A stretch of DNA of 64,000 nucleotides from Verrucomicrobiota bacterium (GCA_022709905.1 JAKLHY010000019.1:40690-104689); one strand, 5' to 3'. Positions 16,758-25,470 are shown, numbered from the stretch's first letter. Notes: a model not told the origin generated them from the sequence alone. Numbers and translations are program-made.

Positions 16758-17645
16758 TTAGGAGTGATCAAAGTGATGAGGCGAGAACGATTGGGCTGGC
16801 TTTATGGGTGGGAATAGGAAGCGGCTACCTACAGCACAAGAGACACAAGCTTTTGAGAACTCATGCCATAACCGCCCTGTCGCGGCCGGACCAGTGCAAT
16901 GGGCCGGGCCGAGTTTTTGAACGCCAAGCTCCTGTAGCGCCTGCGCGGTGAGCAGCATTCGCTCGGGGTCGGCGTTTAGCAGGTGCATCCCGCCCAGCAC
17001 GGCGTGGATAGGGCGATCGTGCGTGAGGCGGCGAATATAACGCAGCGTGTTCACGACACCGGCATGCGCGCAACCCAGCAGCACGACCACGCCGTCTCGG
17101 GTGTCGAAAAACAGCGCTTGGTCGTCCGTGATGGCATCGAATTGGGTTCCGGCCGCATCCAGCGCAAAAGGACCGCCCACATCTTCGAAACCGGTCAGGC
17201 GCGGGATTTCCCCCGTGAGGTAGAAACCCGGCAATACTTCCGCCATTCCGTTTTTCAACTGCATCTGTGAGGGGTGGGCCTGAATGACGGCGAGGCTCGA
17301 TTCGCTAATTCCAACCGCGCGTGTTGTGCCATCCGAATTTCGGGCAAAGCGTGGGGTCAGCGCGGCAGGGTGCGCGTAGAGTGGCGCGCCGGGTGCCAAT
17401 TCTGAAATCGCGCATAATCCTCCGGTGTGATCGTAATGGCCATGACTTAATGCCACGGCTTGCAGCCTCGAAAGGTCTATGCCCAAGGTTTTTGCGTTAA
17501 GCGACAGCAAAGCGCTTTGCCCAGTGTCGAAAAGCATGCTGATCTCGCCTGCTTGGATATGGAAAGCCAGGCCATGCTCGGCCATTAATCCACGGTTATA
17601 GACAGAGTTTTCCACCAAAATGGTCAATACAACAGGATTATTCAT
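16758..17645 (-). CDS. Metallo-beta-lactamase-fold hydrolase (RFA-P synthase-related type)
   Basis: The true start is the ATG at 17645, within the end of the thioesterase gene (8-bp overlap). A longer frame upstream only reads through that gene. The 295-residue product shows LSHGHYDHTGG (HxHxDH), LLGCAHAGVVNT and AHCTGPAATG, typical of the MBL subgroup annotated as beta-ribofuranosylaminobenzene 5'-phosphate synthase-like. In most bacteria the substrate of this subgroup is unknown. Co-transcription with thioesterase and TrmO-like genes suggests a role linked to the ABC importer operon. Confidence 0.88.
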   Translation of the reverse strand: MNNPVVLTILVENSVYNRGLMAEHGLAFHIQAGEISMLFDTGQSALLSLNAKTLGIDLSRLQAVALSHGHYDHTGGLCAISELAPGAPLYAHPAALTPRFARNSDGTTRAVGISESSLAVIQAHPSQMQLKNGMAEVLPGFYLTGEIPRLTGFEDVGGPFALDAAGTQFDAITDDQALFFDTRDGVVVLLGCAHAGVVNTLRYIRRLTHDRPIHAVLGGMHLLNADPERMLLTAQALQELGVQKLGPAHCTGPAATGRLWHEFSKACVSCAVGSRFLFPPIKPAQSFSPHHFDHS

Positions 17646-18114
17646 GGGCTTCGATGAATTTGCCGAGGGCAGTGGCCTTGAGTTGGCCTTCCTGGCGCAA
17701 TTCCGCGCGGAGGCCGTGCAAGCGGCCGTGAGATTCGGTGAGCCTGGCACAGACGGTTGTTTTGGTCTGGACATGGACAGGTTCACGGAACCGGATTTTC
17801 AGTTCGGCGGTGAGGGCTTTGATCCCATGGGCAAAGAGGCAATTGGTCATGGCGCCGTCCAACAGGGCGGCGGTCACGCCTCCGTGCAGCAAGCCCGGGT
17901 AACCTTCATATTCCGAACCCGCGAGGAATTCGCCCATCACACTGTCATCGGATTGAGGCTGAAACTCGATCTTTAGACCGGAGGCATTGGCGGGATTGCA
18001 GACCACGCATCCCGGATGAATGCGGTCGCGGGCGTGTTGCAGTCCGTGCGGATCCATGGGAGGACCAGTTTTCATGGGCGGCGGGGGGAAATTAAGAAAT
18101 GTTCCCTTCTTCAT
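17638..18114 (-). CDS. Hotdog-fold (PaaI-like) thioesterase
   Basis: A 158-residue protein with the hotdog signature YPGLLHGGVTAALLDGAM and a following strand LTAELKIRFREPV. A short N-terminal segment has HPGCVVCNP, which could bind metal. The start overlaps the stop of the TrmO-like gene as ATGA (18111-18114), showing coupling. Family members hydrolyse acyl-CoA or acyl-carrier thioesters. The substrate here is unknown. Confidence 0.88.
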   Translation of the reverse strand: MKKGTFLNFPPPPMKTGPPMDPHGLQHARDRIHPGCVVCNPANASGLKIEFQPQSDDSVMGEFLAGSEYEGYPGLLHGGVTAALLDGAMTNCLFAHGIKALTAELKIRFREPVHVQTKTTVCARLTESHGRLHGLRAELRQEGQLKATALGKFIEAHE

Positions 18115-18608
18115 GAGCGTGGCGTGGGGGGCTTTTCAAAACGATCATCAGCATGCAGGCGTAATAAGGATTTGCTTTCGAGCCAGCCGATGCGTTCGGT
18201 TTTAAAGCAATCAAAGGCCGGCACGTAGGGTTTTATATCCAACAAGGGGGTCTGGTCGAGAATATCCAGTTCGCCGATTCTCAGCCGCGGGCCTTCAATG
18301 CCGAGCAAACGAACACTGGACATTCCGATCGGGTTGGGCCGGGCAGGGGAGCGGGTGGCAAAGACTCCGTGCTCGTTTGGGTCCAGGAACGGTTTGACCA
18401 CCAATCGTGGGATTGCGATTCGATCAAACCAATACAGCAGCCAGATCCGGTCAAATCCCTCGAGATCGCGCAAGGCGGGCATGAATTCGGGAAACAGCTC
18501 GATGGTTCCTTCTTCATCTTTGGCCATGCAGCTTTGAATTGGAGTATCAGCGGCTTGGCGGAAGGGTGAGTGGATTATACCGATAAGCTTCAGAGTGAGT
18601 GAGTTCAT
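18111..18608 (-). CDS. TrmO/TsaA-family protein (tRNA m6t6A37 methyltransferase-like)
   Basis: A 165-residue protein with the TsaA/YaeB signatures: LKLIGIIHSPF at the N-terminus, GVFATRSPARPNPIGMSSV in the centre and DILDQTPLLDIKPYVPAFD near the C-terminus. E. coli TrmO methylates t6A37 of tRNA-Thr using SAM. This is a short stand-alone version without the C-terminal extension of TrmO. It sits in an importer/redox operon, so a different substrate is possible. It begins 55 bp after the ABC ATPase gene. Confidence 0.85.
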   Translation of the reverse strand: MNSLTLKLIGIIHSPFRQAADTPIQSCMAKDEEGTIELFPEFMPALRDLEGFDRIWLLYWFDRIAIPRLVVKPFLDPNEHGVFATRSPARPNPIGMSSVRLLGIEGPRLRIGELDILDQTPLLDIKPYVPAFDCFKTERIGWLESKSLLRLHADDRFEKPPTPRS

Positions 18609-18663
18609 GGCAATTCCTTACGAAAATCGGCTCCGGTTCCAGAAATGAGATGGCTCGGATTCA

Positions 18664-19431
18664 TCAGGCATTTGCAGGTTGACTTAAGGCCTCCCGAACC
18701 TGGCGCATCATTCGGACAAAGTCGCTGGAAAAGCGGTCGCGAGGGCGCGGCAGCGTGACGCGCAAATCAACGGCAGCCATTCCAGCGTTCATGACAATAA
18801 TCCGGTCTGCCAGAAACACGGCTTCTTCGATGCTATGCGTCACAAAAAGGACGGTTTGACGATCCGTGAGCCAGAGGTCCATCAATTCTTCTTGGAGTTG
18901 ATGTCGCGTGAGTTCGTCCAGGCGCGCAAACGGTTCGTCCATGAGCAAGACCCGAGGATTGACGCAGAGGGCCCGGGCCACAGCCACGCGCTGTCTCATG
19001 CCGCCGGAAAGCTCGTCGACACGGCTGCGGGCCGTTTCCTCGGGAAGCCGTACCCGGCGGATGGCTTCCCGGGCTCGCTGACGGCATTCGGCCTGAGGGA
19101 AACCGCGGATTTCCAGGCCGAGCCCCACATTATCCCGCACATTACGCCAGGGCAGCAGATCGCCTTCCTGGCTCAGGAAGGCCACATCCATTCGAGGACG
19201 GGTAACCTGGACGTCCTCGACAAGGACGTGACCTTCGGTGGGCTGGTCCAAGCCGGCCGCCAGCCGGAGCAGGGTGGTCTTGCCACAGCCCGATGGGCCC
19301 AGCAGACAGCTCCATTCCTCTTCCGCGCAGCGAATATTGAAATCCCGCACGGCCCAGACTTCTCCTCGTGCCTCCGTCCAAAAGCGTCGGCTGACAGACT
19401 GGAACCGAATCATTTCTCGGAGGGCGGTCAT
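18664..19431 (-). CDS. ABC transporter ATPase (nitrate/sulfonate/taurine type)
   Basis: A 255-residue ATPase with Walker A GPSGCGKTT, Q-loop FLSQEGDLLPW, signature ELSGGMRQR, Walker B VLLMDEPF and H-loop FVTHSIEEA. The start at 19431 lies 2 bp after the permease stop. A longer frame merely runs antiparallel through the permease. It powers the importer with the two genes upstream. The family (SsuB/TauB/NrtD) imports small anions or organosulfur compounds. Confidence 0.93.
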   Translation of the reverse strand: MTALREMIRFQSVSRRFWTEARGEVWAVRDFNIRCAEEEWSCLLGPSGCGKTTLLRLAAGLDQPTEGHVLVEDVQVTRPRMDVAFLSQEGDLLPWRNVRDNVGLGLEIRGFPQAECRQRAREAIRRVRLPEETARSRVDELSGGMRQRVAVARALCVNPRVLLMDEPFARLDELTRHQLQEELMDLWLTDRQTVLFVTHSIEEAVFLADRIIVMNAGMAAVDLRVTLPRPRDRFSSDFVRMMRQVREALSQPANA

Positions 19432-19433
19432 GG

Positions 19434-20273
19434 TTATCTTTCGCGGGGTTGCCAGCGGCAGACGGGCAGGGCGAGGAGCCGCAGGCAGCCATCCAGCGCC
19501 AGTCCGATCATTCCGATGACGACGATGCCCGCAAAGGCATACTCGTAGGAGGCTTGGGTATGAGCGGTGGCAATCATGTAACCCAATCCGCCTCGGGTGC
19601 CCGGAAATATTTCGGCGGCAACAATGACCCGCCACGCGATGCCGCCTGCCACCCGCAAGCCGGTCAGAATGGTTGGCGCCGCACTGGGCAGGATGACTTT
19701 AAAGAGCACTTGCCATGGATTAGCGCCGAGCACCCGGACCGCCTCGATGTGCGCCTCTCGCACCCCCCTCGCCCCCGCCGCGGTATTGAGCACGATGGGA
19801 AAGAATGCGCCCATCCAAATGACAGCGATAATCGCGAATCGCAGTTGATCCAACAGCCCGTGGCGCCAGGCTTCGTCGGCGTAAAGCACTGTGGCCGGGC
19901 TCGCCAAGCCAAACACAAGGATTGTCACCGGAATCCAGGCCACTGGGCTGATGACCATAGCGGCCCCCAAGCTCGGCGAAAAAACATCGCTGGCCCATTG
20001 GATCCGGCCGATCCATAAGCCCAGGGGCACGCCCGTGACAATGGCCAGGCCAAAACCAAAAAACACGCGCACGACGCTGATCCCCGCGCTCCTGGCCAAA
20101 GGCATTGAATCCAATGTCGGCGGATCCCGGAATGGATGGATCAAGACATCGAGCACAGCTCCGATAGGCGGGACGATCACGCTGTCCGCCGATGCGAAAT
20201 GCCATAACGCCAAGACTGCCAGGGGAAGCCATGCGCCCCGTGTCAGAGTGAAGCCGAACCGTCGAAGCGTCAT
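19434..20273 (-). CDS. ABC transporter permease (SsuC/TauC/NrtB type)
   Basis: A 279-residue inner-membrane protein with about six hydrophobic segments and the coupling (EAA) loop EAVRVLGANPWQVLFKVILPSAAPTI, the usual ATPase docking site. The start at 20273 overlaps the binding-protein stop as ATGA. With the neighbouring ATPase and binding protein it makes a complete importer. One segment (FGLASPATVLYADEAWRHGLL) is longer than usual between membrane helices. Confidence 0.92.
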   Translation of the reverse strand: MTLRRFGFTLTRGAWLPLAVLALWHFASADSVIVPPIGAVLDVLIHPFRDPPTLDSMPLARSAGISVVRVFFGFGLAIVTGVPLGLWIGRIQWASDVFSPSLGAAMVISPVAWIPVTILVFGLASPATVLYADEAWRHGLLDQLRFAIIAVIWMGAFFPIVLNTAAGARGVREAHIEAVRVLGANPWQVLFKVILPSAAPTILTGLRVAGGIAWRVIVAAEIFPGTRGGLGYMIATAHTQASYEYAFAGIVVIGMIGLALDGCLRLLALPVCRWQPRER

Positions 20274-21433
20274 GGGGTCTTCAGCAAGCCCTCTCCCCGC
20301 AGTTCCCGAATGGCCGCCCGGCAAAGATCCAGATCGCACAGGTCTTGAACAAATTCATCCGGGGAGATCTGATGGTATTTGCCCTTAAAGAACTGGACGT
20401 CTTCCATCATTTCCAGCCAGGTTTTCATGCCGGCAATCCAACTCTCGGTCGGTTGTGCCAGGTAAGTCACTGTGGGCACCGATTGGGCTTCGACCGCCGG
20501 GGGATTCTTCGTCCATCGCTGGGCGCAATCGATGGCCAACGCCTGGTTTTCATGGATGAGTTGCGTGGATAGCAGGAGGAGTTTCAACAGGGCTTTGATC
20601 GATTCGCCCCGCGTCTGAATGGCCTTCGAGGTCGCCGCAACGCAGCAACAGGGATGATTGATCCACTTGCCCTTGGGCGGAAGGTCGCGCAAGTCCGTTA
20701 TGGCCTTGGCCAATCCCTTGTGAACCGCGATCGCCGTGCCCGGCTGGTTCATGACGAATCCGTCCAAGGCGCCGTTTTCCAGCAAGGGCAACGGACTTTT
20801 CTCGGAACCGAAATTGACCAGGACGATGCCCACCCCGGGCCGATAGTCATGACTGTACGAGATGTTTTCGGCCTTTAAAGAGCGTTCAAAGACCATTTTT
20901 GCCACAGCCATGGGTTCCTTGTATCCGATCCGCAAGGGTTTGGCTCCCGCTTTGGCGGCCGAGACAAACGAAGCCCAATCCCCCATGGGCAGTCCCTTGC
21001 GGAGGACCAGTTGATCGCCGTCGGTCTGCAAGGGAGAGATGATTTTCAAGGGTTGACCGGCATCGGCGAGTTTGGCCACGGCAATGGTGGATCCTAATCC
21101 CACCTCGAACTCACCCCGGCTCATGGCCGCCGGCATGCCCGCGCCCCCTTCGGTCTGGATGAAATGCAAGCGGGCGATGGGCCGGTCTTTCACCACCAAT
21201 TCATAGACTTCCTTGGGTTTGAGGGCCCGCAGGTGAAGACCCCAGGCGTCTTTGCGGGATTCGCTTTCCAGGGCGGCGACGTAGAGGGCCAGTTGGTGAT
21301 CGTGGCCCACATGGCCGATTCGGAGGGTCGGCAGAACCTCCGGGCTTGCGTCGGCGCCCTCCGCAGCCAGCCCGTGACCTCCCAAGCGGAACAAGGCCAT
21401 CCCGACGGCCGCCCATAGGGTGATGGTTTTCAT
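20270..21433 (-). CDS. ABC transporter substrate-binding protein (NMT1/nitrate-sulfonate family)
   Basis: A 387-residue exported protein. The signal peptide ends near GLAAEG, and the fold is the type II periplasmic binding protein with LRIGHVGHDHQLALYVA at the start of lobe one. The motif NHPCCCVAA with three adjacent cysteines may be structural or ligand-binding. Start 21433 (ATG) is preferred over a TTG at 21439. It is followed directly by permease and ATPase genes and preceded by a porin, so both envelope steps of uptake are encoded. The ligand cannot be read from sequence. Confidence 0.88.
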   Translation of the reverse strand: MKTITLWAAVGMALFRLGGHGLAAEGADASPEVLPTLRIGHVGHDHQLALYVAALESESRKDAWGLHLRALKPKEVYELVVKDRPIARLHFIQTEGGAGMPAAMSRGEFEVGLGSTIAVAKLADAGQPLKIISPLQTDGDQLVLRKGLPMGDWASFVSAAKAGAKPLRIGYKEPMAVAKMVFERSLKAENISYSHDYRPGVGIVLVNFGSEKSPLPLLENGALDGFVMNQPGTAIAVHKGLAKAITDLRDLPPKGKWINHPCCCVAATSKAIQTRGESIKALLKLLLLSTQLIHENQALAIDCAQRWTKNPPAVEAQSVPTVTYLAQPTESWIAGMKTWLEMMEDVQFFKGKYHQISPDEFVQDLCDLDLCRAAIRELRGEGLLKTP

Positions 21434-21451
21434 TGGCAATTTTTAATCGGG

Positions 21452-22921
21452 TTAGAATCTGTAAGTTCCCTGGAAGAAGAACCAATCGGCGTCTCGGTCG
21501 CTTCCGGGCGTGTTCCGAATAAAATCTCCCGTGAACAAGTGGCCATAACCGGTGAACAATTGCAGGTTTTTGTTCGCCTGCCATTGGGCCACCAGGTTCA
21601 GTTCCTGGCCCAGGTCGCTGCCGGAATCCCCTGTGGGATCTTGGCGCGCCGGTTTTCCGGAGCTCCAATACCAGGCGTCCTCGGATTCGGCCAGGCGATA
21701 CAGGTGATGATCCAGCCGCAGGGTCAGGCTTTTCCACGGTTTCACACTGAAGGTGACCTGATAGTCCTCGAGGTTCATCCAGGGCAACACGTTCATCGAG
21801 CCGTAGTAGTAGAGATCCACCGCGCCAAAAATACCGTCAAACGTCTCGTGCACACCGTCGTCCGGATCGTCATCGCCGCTGGCATAGCTGAATTCAGCTC
21901 CAATGCGAGGCGACCCGGGGCAATCAAAGGTATAACCCGCCTTGATATTCGCGCCGTAAGCCCGGATGTCGTCCTGGCCGTATTGGCCCAACTGGCCGGC
22001 CAGGGTGCCGCTGAAATCCCAGTGCTGGCCATATCGGCTCTCGAAGTAAAAACCAACCGAATGGGTCTGCTGATCGCCCGGGCCGCTTTCGCCGACAAGA
22101 TTGCCGTGGTCGTCGTATTGGACGAGATAAAACAGATCAGGCTTGAGGGAAAACTTGTCCCAGGACAGCTTCTTGAACTGAGCGTAAGCCCCGAACATTT
22201 CATAGGGGAAATGTTCGTTGTTAAAACTTATGGGTTCACTGGTCACGCGCTGACCATAAAGCAGGTCCACCTGAACCGGATCGCTCTGGTAATAGACCTT
22301 GGCGGCATCCCACCAGTAGCGGCCCACGTTGCCCCATTCCCCCGGGCCGAAGACCCGGTTGTCGGCATAGCTGATCGACTGGCGGCCCGCTTTGAATCCG
22401 AACGGAGTGTCGCCGATCTTTTTCCATTCCGCGAACGCCTGGCGCAGATCGAGCGCGTCGTAAAAGGGGCAATTCACCGGCCACAGGTCCCGATCCAGGT
22501 CGCTGAGCCAGTAACGGGCATCCTGGACCTCGACAAAGACATGAGCTTGATCATTGAACTTGTAGTCCAAGCTCAGCCGGGTGCGCAGGAGCAAAAGATC
22601 GTCGTTTTTCTCCGTCCCGTAGCGCCGCACATCGAAGTTATCCGAGAACTCGTAACGTGTCCGCAGGTCAAAGCCAATGTTGAGTTTGCCGGGCCCCAGG
22701 GGGATGTTTTTTAGGGGCGAATACCAATCCGCAGTGGCGGTCGAGAGGGCTGGTTTTTGGGACGATGAGGGCGCAGCCTCCAGGCGTTGGCTGGACCCAG
22801 CGGCCTTTGAGTCGGGGGAATTGGATCCCTGACCCAAAACCATGCTGCCCGAGGCCAAGACCATCATGACTGTGGCGCCAAAGGTCATTGAGTTTTTCAT
22901 TGCGTTTGTCTTCCATTTCAT
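21452..22921 (-). CDS. Outer-membrane porin of the alginate-export type
   Basis: A 489-residue protein with a signal peptide (TVMMVLASGSMVLGQ), many alternating strands rich in Tyr/Trp/Gly (LDYKFNDQAHVFVEVQDARYW) and a C-terminal phenylalanine, as expected for a barrel inserted by BamA. It resembles the alginate_exp family (PF13372-like). The start overlaps the FTR gene stop as ATGA, and the binding-protein gene follows 18 bp later. It probably admits the substrate of the ABC importer. Confidence 0.85.
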   Translation of the reverse strand: MKWKTNAMKNSMTFGATVMMVLASGSMVLGQGSNSPDSKAAGSSQRLEAAPSSSQKPALSTATADWYSPLKNIPLGPGKLNIGFDLRTRYEFSDNFDVRRYGTEKNDDLLLLRTRLSLDYKFNDQAHVFVEVQDARYWLSDLDRDLWPVNCPFYDALDLRQAFAEWKKIGDTPFGFKAGRQSISYADNRVFGPGEWGNVGRYWWDAAKVYYQSDPVQVDLLYGQRVTSEPISFNNEHFPYEMFGAYAQFKKLSWDKFSLKPDLFYLVQYDDHGNLVGESGPGDQQTHSVGFYFESRYGQHWDFSGTLAGQLGQYGQDDIRAYGANIKAGYTFDCPGSPRIGAEFSYASGDDDPDDGVHETFDGIFGAVDLYYYGSMNVLPWMNLEDYQVTFSVKPWKSLTLRLDHHLYRLAESEDAWYWSSGKPARQDPTGDSGSDLGQELNLVAQWQANKNLQLFTGYGHLFTGDFIRNTPGSDRDADWFFFQGTYRF

Positions 22922-23217
22922 CGTTGGAGAGTCGCGGAGCCGGCCTTTTGAGGCGTGAAGAAGAGCTTGCAGAAACAGGAGCCGTCCTGGGCAATTTCAT
23001 TCAACCACTCCGGGCAGGGACAGGTTTTGTCCTGCCCCATCTGGGCGGGTTTATGTTGTTGTTTGCAGGGACAGATATACTCGCCCGCGGCCAGAAAATT
23101 TTCCGTCATCAATCCGACCACCTTTGAGACACGCGCCGCGTCGGGATTGAGGACGAGGTTGTGATCGCGCGCGAGAGCGCTCAATCGTTCCAGGTTGGTT
23201 TTGTATTCGGTTTCCAT
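22918..23217 (-). CDS. Ferredoxin:thioredoxin reductase catalytic-chain-like protein
   Basis: The 99-residue protein has the FTR beta-chain pattern of CPC, CPC and CxC motifs: ICPCKQ, TCPCPEW and GSCFCKLFF. In FTR these bind one [4Fe-4S] cluster next to a redox disulfide and pass electrons from ferredoxin to thioredoxin-like partners. Here the last motif is CFC instead of CHC and the spacings differ slightly (14 and 12 residues). No variable-chain gene is nearby. It is the second gene of a PadR-led operon and overlaps the porin start. Confidence 0.88.
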   Translation of the reverse strand: METEYKTNLERLSALARDHNLVLNPDAARVSKVVGLMTENFLAAGEYICPCKQQHKPAQMGQDKTCPCPEWLNEIAQDGSCFCKLFFTPQKAGSATLQR

Positions 23218-23260
23218 AATCCTTGGGTTTGTTGTGGTGTTACGCCGTAGCTCTTTGAGT

Positions 23261-23650
23261 TTAGTGGCGCCGGTCGGCTTGTGTCATTTGGAGCAACTCG
23301 CCAATCGCCGCCTGAAAATCCTTCAAGGTCTCCTGCCAGCGCCTCAAGCACCGCCGCCCCGCCGCGGTGAGTTGAATCGAACGTTTGGCGGGACCGGCCA
23401 TCGAGGATTCCGTCGTGGCCCTGACCAGGCCATCTTTTTCCATGCGCCTGATCAGCCGGTAAACCCCGGTGGGATCGGGGGGGCGTTCCTGGAACATCTT
23501 CAGTTCCGCCAGCCGATGGAGCAGTTCGTAGCCGTGCAACGATTCATCGAGCAGGAGAATAAGGATCGCGGCGTGCAGGAGTTTGTCCAGGTTTCTGCCG
23601 CTGCACGGGCATTGCTCGATCGCGATCGGGCCGGTTTTGCTAGTAGACAT
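23261..23650 (-). CDS. PadR-family regulator with N-terminal CPC motif
   Basis: A 129-residue winged-helix regulator: LLHAAILILLLDESLHGYELLHRL and GVYRLIRRMEKDGLVRATTESSMAGPAKRSIQLTAAG-type recognition and wing segments are typical of PadR. Before the helix-turn-helix is EQCPCSGRNLDKLL, so cysteines could sense metal or redox state. It leads the operon encoding FTR, porin and ABC importer. A palindrome overlaps its start codon. No clear ribosome-binding site precedes the ATG, so a leaderless transcript or another start is possible. Confidence 0.85.
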   Translation of the reverse strand: MSTSKTGPIAIEQCPCSGRNLDKLLHAAILILLLDESLHGYELLHRLAELKMFQERPPDPTGVYRLIRRMEKDGLVRATTESSMAGPAKRSIQLTAAGRRCLRRWQETLKDFQAAIGELLQMTQADRRH

Positions 23651-23655
23651 TGTCT
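23645..23655. promoter_or_regulatory. Palindrome over the padR-like start codon
   Basis: AGACATTGTCT is an 11-bp perfect palindrome overlapping the ATG at 23648-23650. It is flanked by CTAGTAG-type direct repeats that extend partial symmetry to about 21 bp. It is a candidate autoregulatory site for the PadR-type protein. Confidence 0.45.
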
Positions 23656-23749
23656 AGTAGCGGAGCATGTCAGGGAAGAAATGGGACGTCAAGCATGCTC
23701 CCAGGGCTGGGGTGGAATTGCGAGGGACGGCGCGCAACGGTTGCTGGAT

Positions 23750-24982
23750 TTATTTCTCCTTCGATTCCAGGGACTCTTCAGGGGCAAAGAGCAGGAAGAA
23801 CCGGTCTTTATCCGGGGCTGGCAAGGTGCGGCGCAGATGGAATCCGGCCTGGCGCAGTTCGTCGGTGACGAGCTGGGGCGAAATGCGGCGCCGGTGGCCC
23901 GCGAGGCGGCGAGTTTCATGGGGCGGGCCTTGGCGGTCGATGATGGCCAATAGCGATGAATCGGGCATCCGTGTTTTCAGGGATTTCAAAAGCGGCAGGG
24001 GCTCCCACAATCGATGATAGGCATCCACAAATAGCGTTAGGCTAATGGATCGGGCCTCGGGCAGAGCCAAGGTGTTTTTTTCGGTGCGGAAGATCTGAGT
24101 GCCGGGCCGCGGCGCCTCGGCGGGAAGTTCCTGCCGAGACAGAGCCCACTCGTCCATGACGATGTCGTACAAGGGAACGGACTGCGGGAGCCTTTCTCGA
24201 AGCGCCGGAAGCACAGCCCGCCCGGCGTCCAAACCGAAGAAGACGACGGCGGAAGCCGGATCAAGCGCGGGTTGCAGCGCGCGCAGGATTTTTTCCGGGC
24301 GCAATGGTGGGGGCAAGTCCGGGTCTCCCGCGTCTTGCATCGATTTCTCGGGCTTGCGGAAGGCGAGCACAAAGGGCTGTTTTTCGTGCCAAACGTCGTC
24401 CAGGACATCGTGGAAAAGAAATCCGGCTTCGCGGGCCAGCCGGACCACGGTGGTTTCCCCGGTCCAATGGTGCTGGTTCTCGCGGATTTCCATGGGCGCC
24501 CAATCGGTCAAGGGGCCTTTTTGCTGGTCGACGATGACGAGCCACCCTCCGGGTTTGAGATCGGTCCAGAGATGCTTGAGCATCGATTGAGGATGCGAGA
24601 GATGATGGAACACGCGGTTCATGTAAACCAGGTTCGCGTAATGATCCGGCAAATGGGGATCCTTGCTTTGTCCGAGGACAGGTACCACGTGATGCAGGCC
24701 CCGGCGTTCGGCGGTTTCCGCGACTCGCTTGAGGTTGGAACAGTCGATTTCCTGGGCCAGCACGGCGCCGCGGGGGCCCACAACATCGGCGAAGAAAAAG
24801 GTATCGATGCCATCGCCGCAGCCTACGTCGGCGACCACGGCGCCCGGGCCGATCCCAAGCTCTCGGCAGAGCAACACGATGGCGTCGTTGCGATTATCGG
24901 CTTTCGAGCGCGAGGCCGCTTCCAGCCAAAGGTCTGTCCATAGAAGGAGCAGTCCCAATAAAATCAGCCGGGCGATTTGCAT
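23750..24982 (-). CDS. Two-domain SAM methyltransferase-like protein with signal peptide
   Basis: A 410-residue protein. Residues 3-25 (ARLILLGLLLLWTDLWLEAAS) are a signal peptide or membrane anchor. Residues 45-210 are a class I methyltransferase domain with motif I VADVGCGDGIDT and a later LKPGGWLVIVDQQ. Residues 230-405 resemble a second, degenerate copy (VVFFGLDAGRAV, SSLLAIIDRQG). An exported SAM enzyme is puzzling because SAM is cytosolic, so an N-terminal anchor facing the cytoplasm is an alternative. It is read in the same direction as the PadR operon but is separated from it by 99 bp. Confidence 0.75.
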   Translation of the reverse strand: MQIARLILLGLLLLWTDLWLEAASRSKADNRNDAIVLLCRELGIGPGAVVADVGCGDGIDTFFFADVVGPRGAVLAQEIDCSNLKRVAETAERRGLHHVVPVLGQSKDPHLPDHYANLVYMNRVFHHLSHPQSMLKHLWTDLKPGGWLVIVDQQKGPLTDWAPMEIRENQHHWTGETTVVRLAREAGFLFHDVLDDVWHEKQPFVLAFRKPEKSMQDAGDPDLPPPLRPEKILRALQPALDPASAVVFFGLDAGRAVLPALRERLPQSVPLYDIVMDEWALSRQELPAEAPRPGTQIFRTEKNTLALPEARSISLTLFVDAYHRLWEPLPLLKSLKTRMPDSSLLAIIDRQGPPHETRRLAGHRRRISPQLVTDELRQAGFHLRRTLPAPDKDRFFLLFAPEESLESKEK

Positions 24983-25187
24983 AAGGGTCGAATTTTACCC
25001 GGCCGGGCCTTCCCTGGCAAGCGCGCGCCGGATCCCGGCTTCATCTCCACTAAACGGGGCGGCATTCCCCAGCCGCTGCATCGCCCTCCCAACACGACCG
25101 TGTATCCTGGCATTGCAGAACCGATCCGTGTATGGCTTGATGAGCTTGGTTGCCCCGATGCCCAGGCCTTCCCGTGTTTGGGGGGGC

Positions 25188-25439
25188 TTAGTTGTTCATG
25201 CCGGGGCCGCAGACGCCTTCGGAGCAGCCGCACGAACCGAGGCTGCAGCTGGTGTTTCCGGATGCCGTCTTGCCGCCGCCCTTGACAAAGACACCGCCAC
25301 CGACTCCAATCAACCGGCGCAACACCCCGCCACATTCGGGGCATTTCTTTAACGGCTGGTCGTTCATCTGCTGGTGTGCCGGGTCTTCGTTGAGGATCTT
25401 GCCCATCACGCTATGAATTAGCAGCATCAATTCATGCAT
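25188..25439 (-). CDS. Truncated FmdB-type zinc-ribbon protein
   Basis: An 83-residue frame from the ATG at 25437-25439. Its centre DQPLKKCPECGGVLRRLIG and the following VGGGVFVKGGG match the second half of FmdB-type regulatory proteins. The first half of the ribbon (YEYxCxxC) is missing. The C-terminus is SCSLGSCGCSEGVCGPG, cysteine-rich. A longer frame upstream reads through the tandem repeat and antitoxin gene and is not credible. It may be a shortened but working zinc protein or a remnant. Confidence 0.5.
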   Translation of the reverse strand: MHELMLLIHSVMGKILNEDPAHQQMNDQPLKKCPECGGVLRRLIGVGGGVFVKGGGKTASGNTSCSLGSCGCSEGVCGPGMNN

Positions 25440-25470
25440 GGTTTCGCGAAGTCCCCAGGTGGTGTATTGA

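Noticed and set aside
16453..16761. 102-codon plus-strand frame opposite the small zinc protein
   Set aside because: The minus-strand frame has paired CxxC motifs and a 5-bp gap to its upstream gene. The plus frame has no such support.
21539..22714. 391-codon plus-strand frame opposite the porin
   Set aside because: Antisense shadow produced by GC-rich third positions. The porin strand has a signal peptide, barrel pattern and coupled neighbours.
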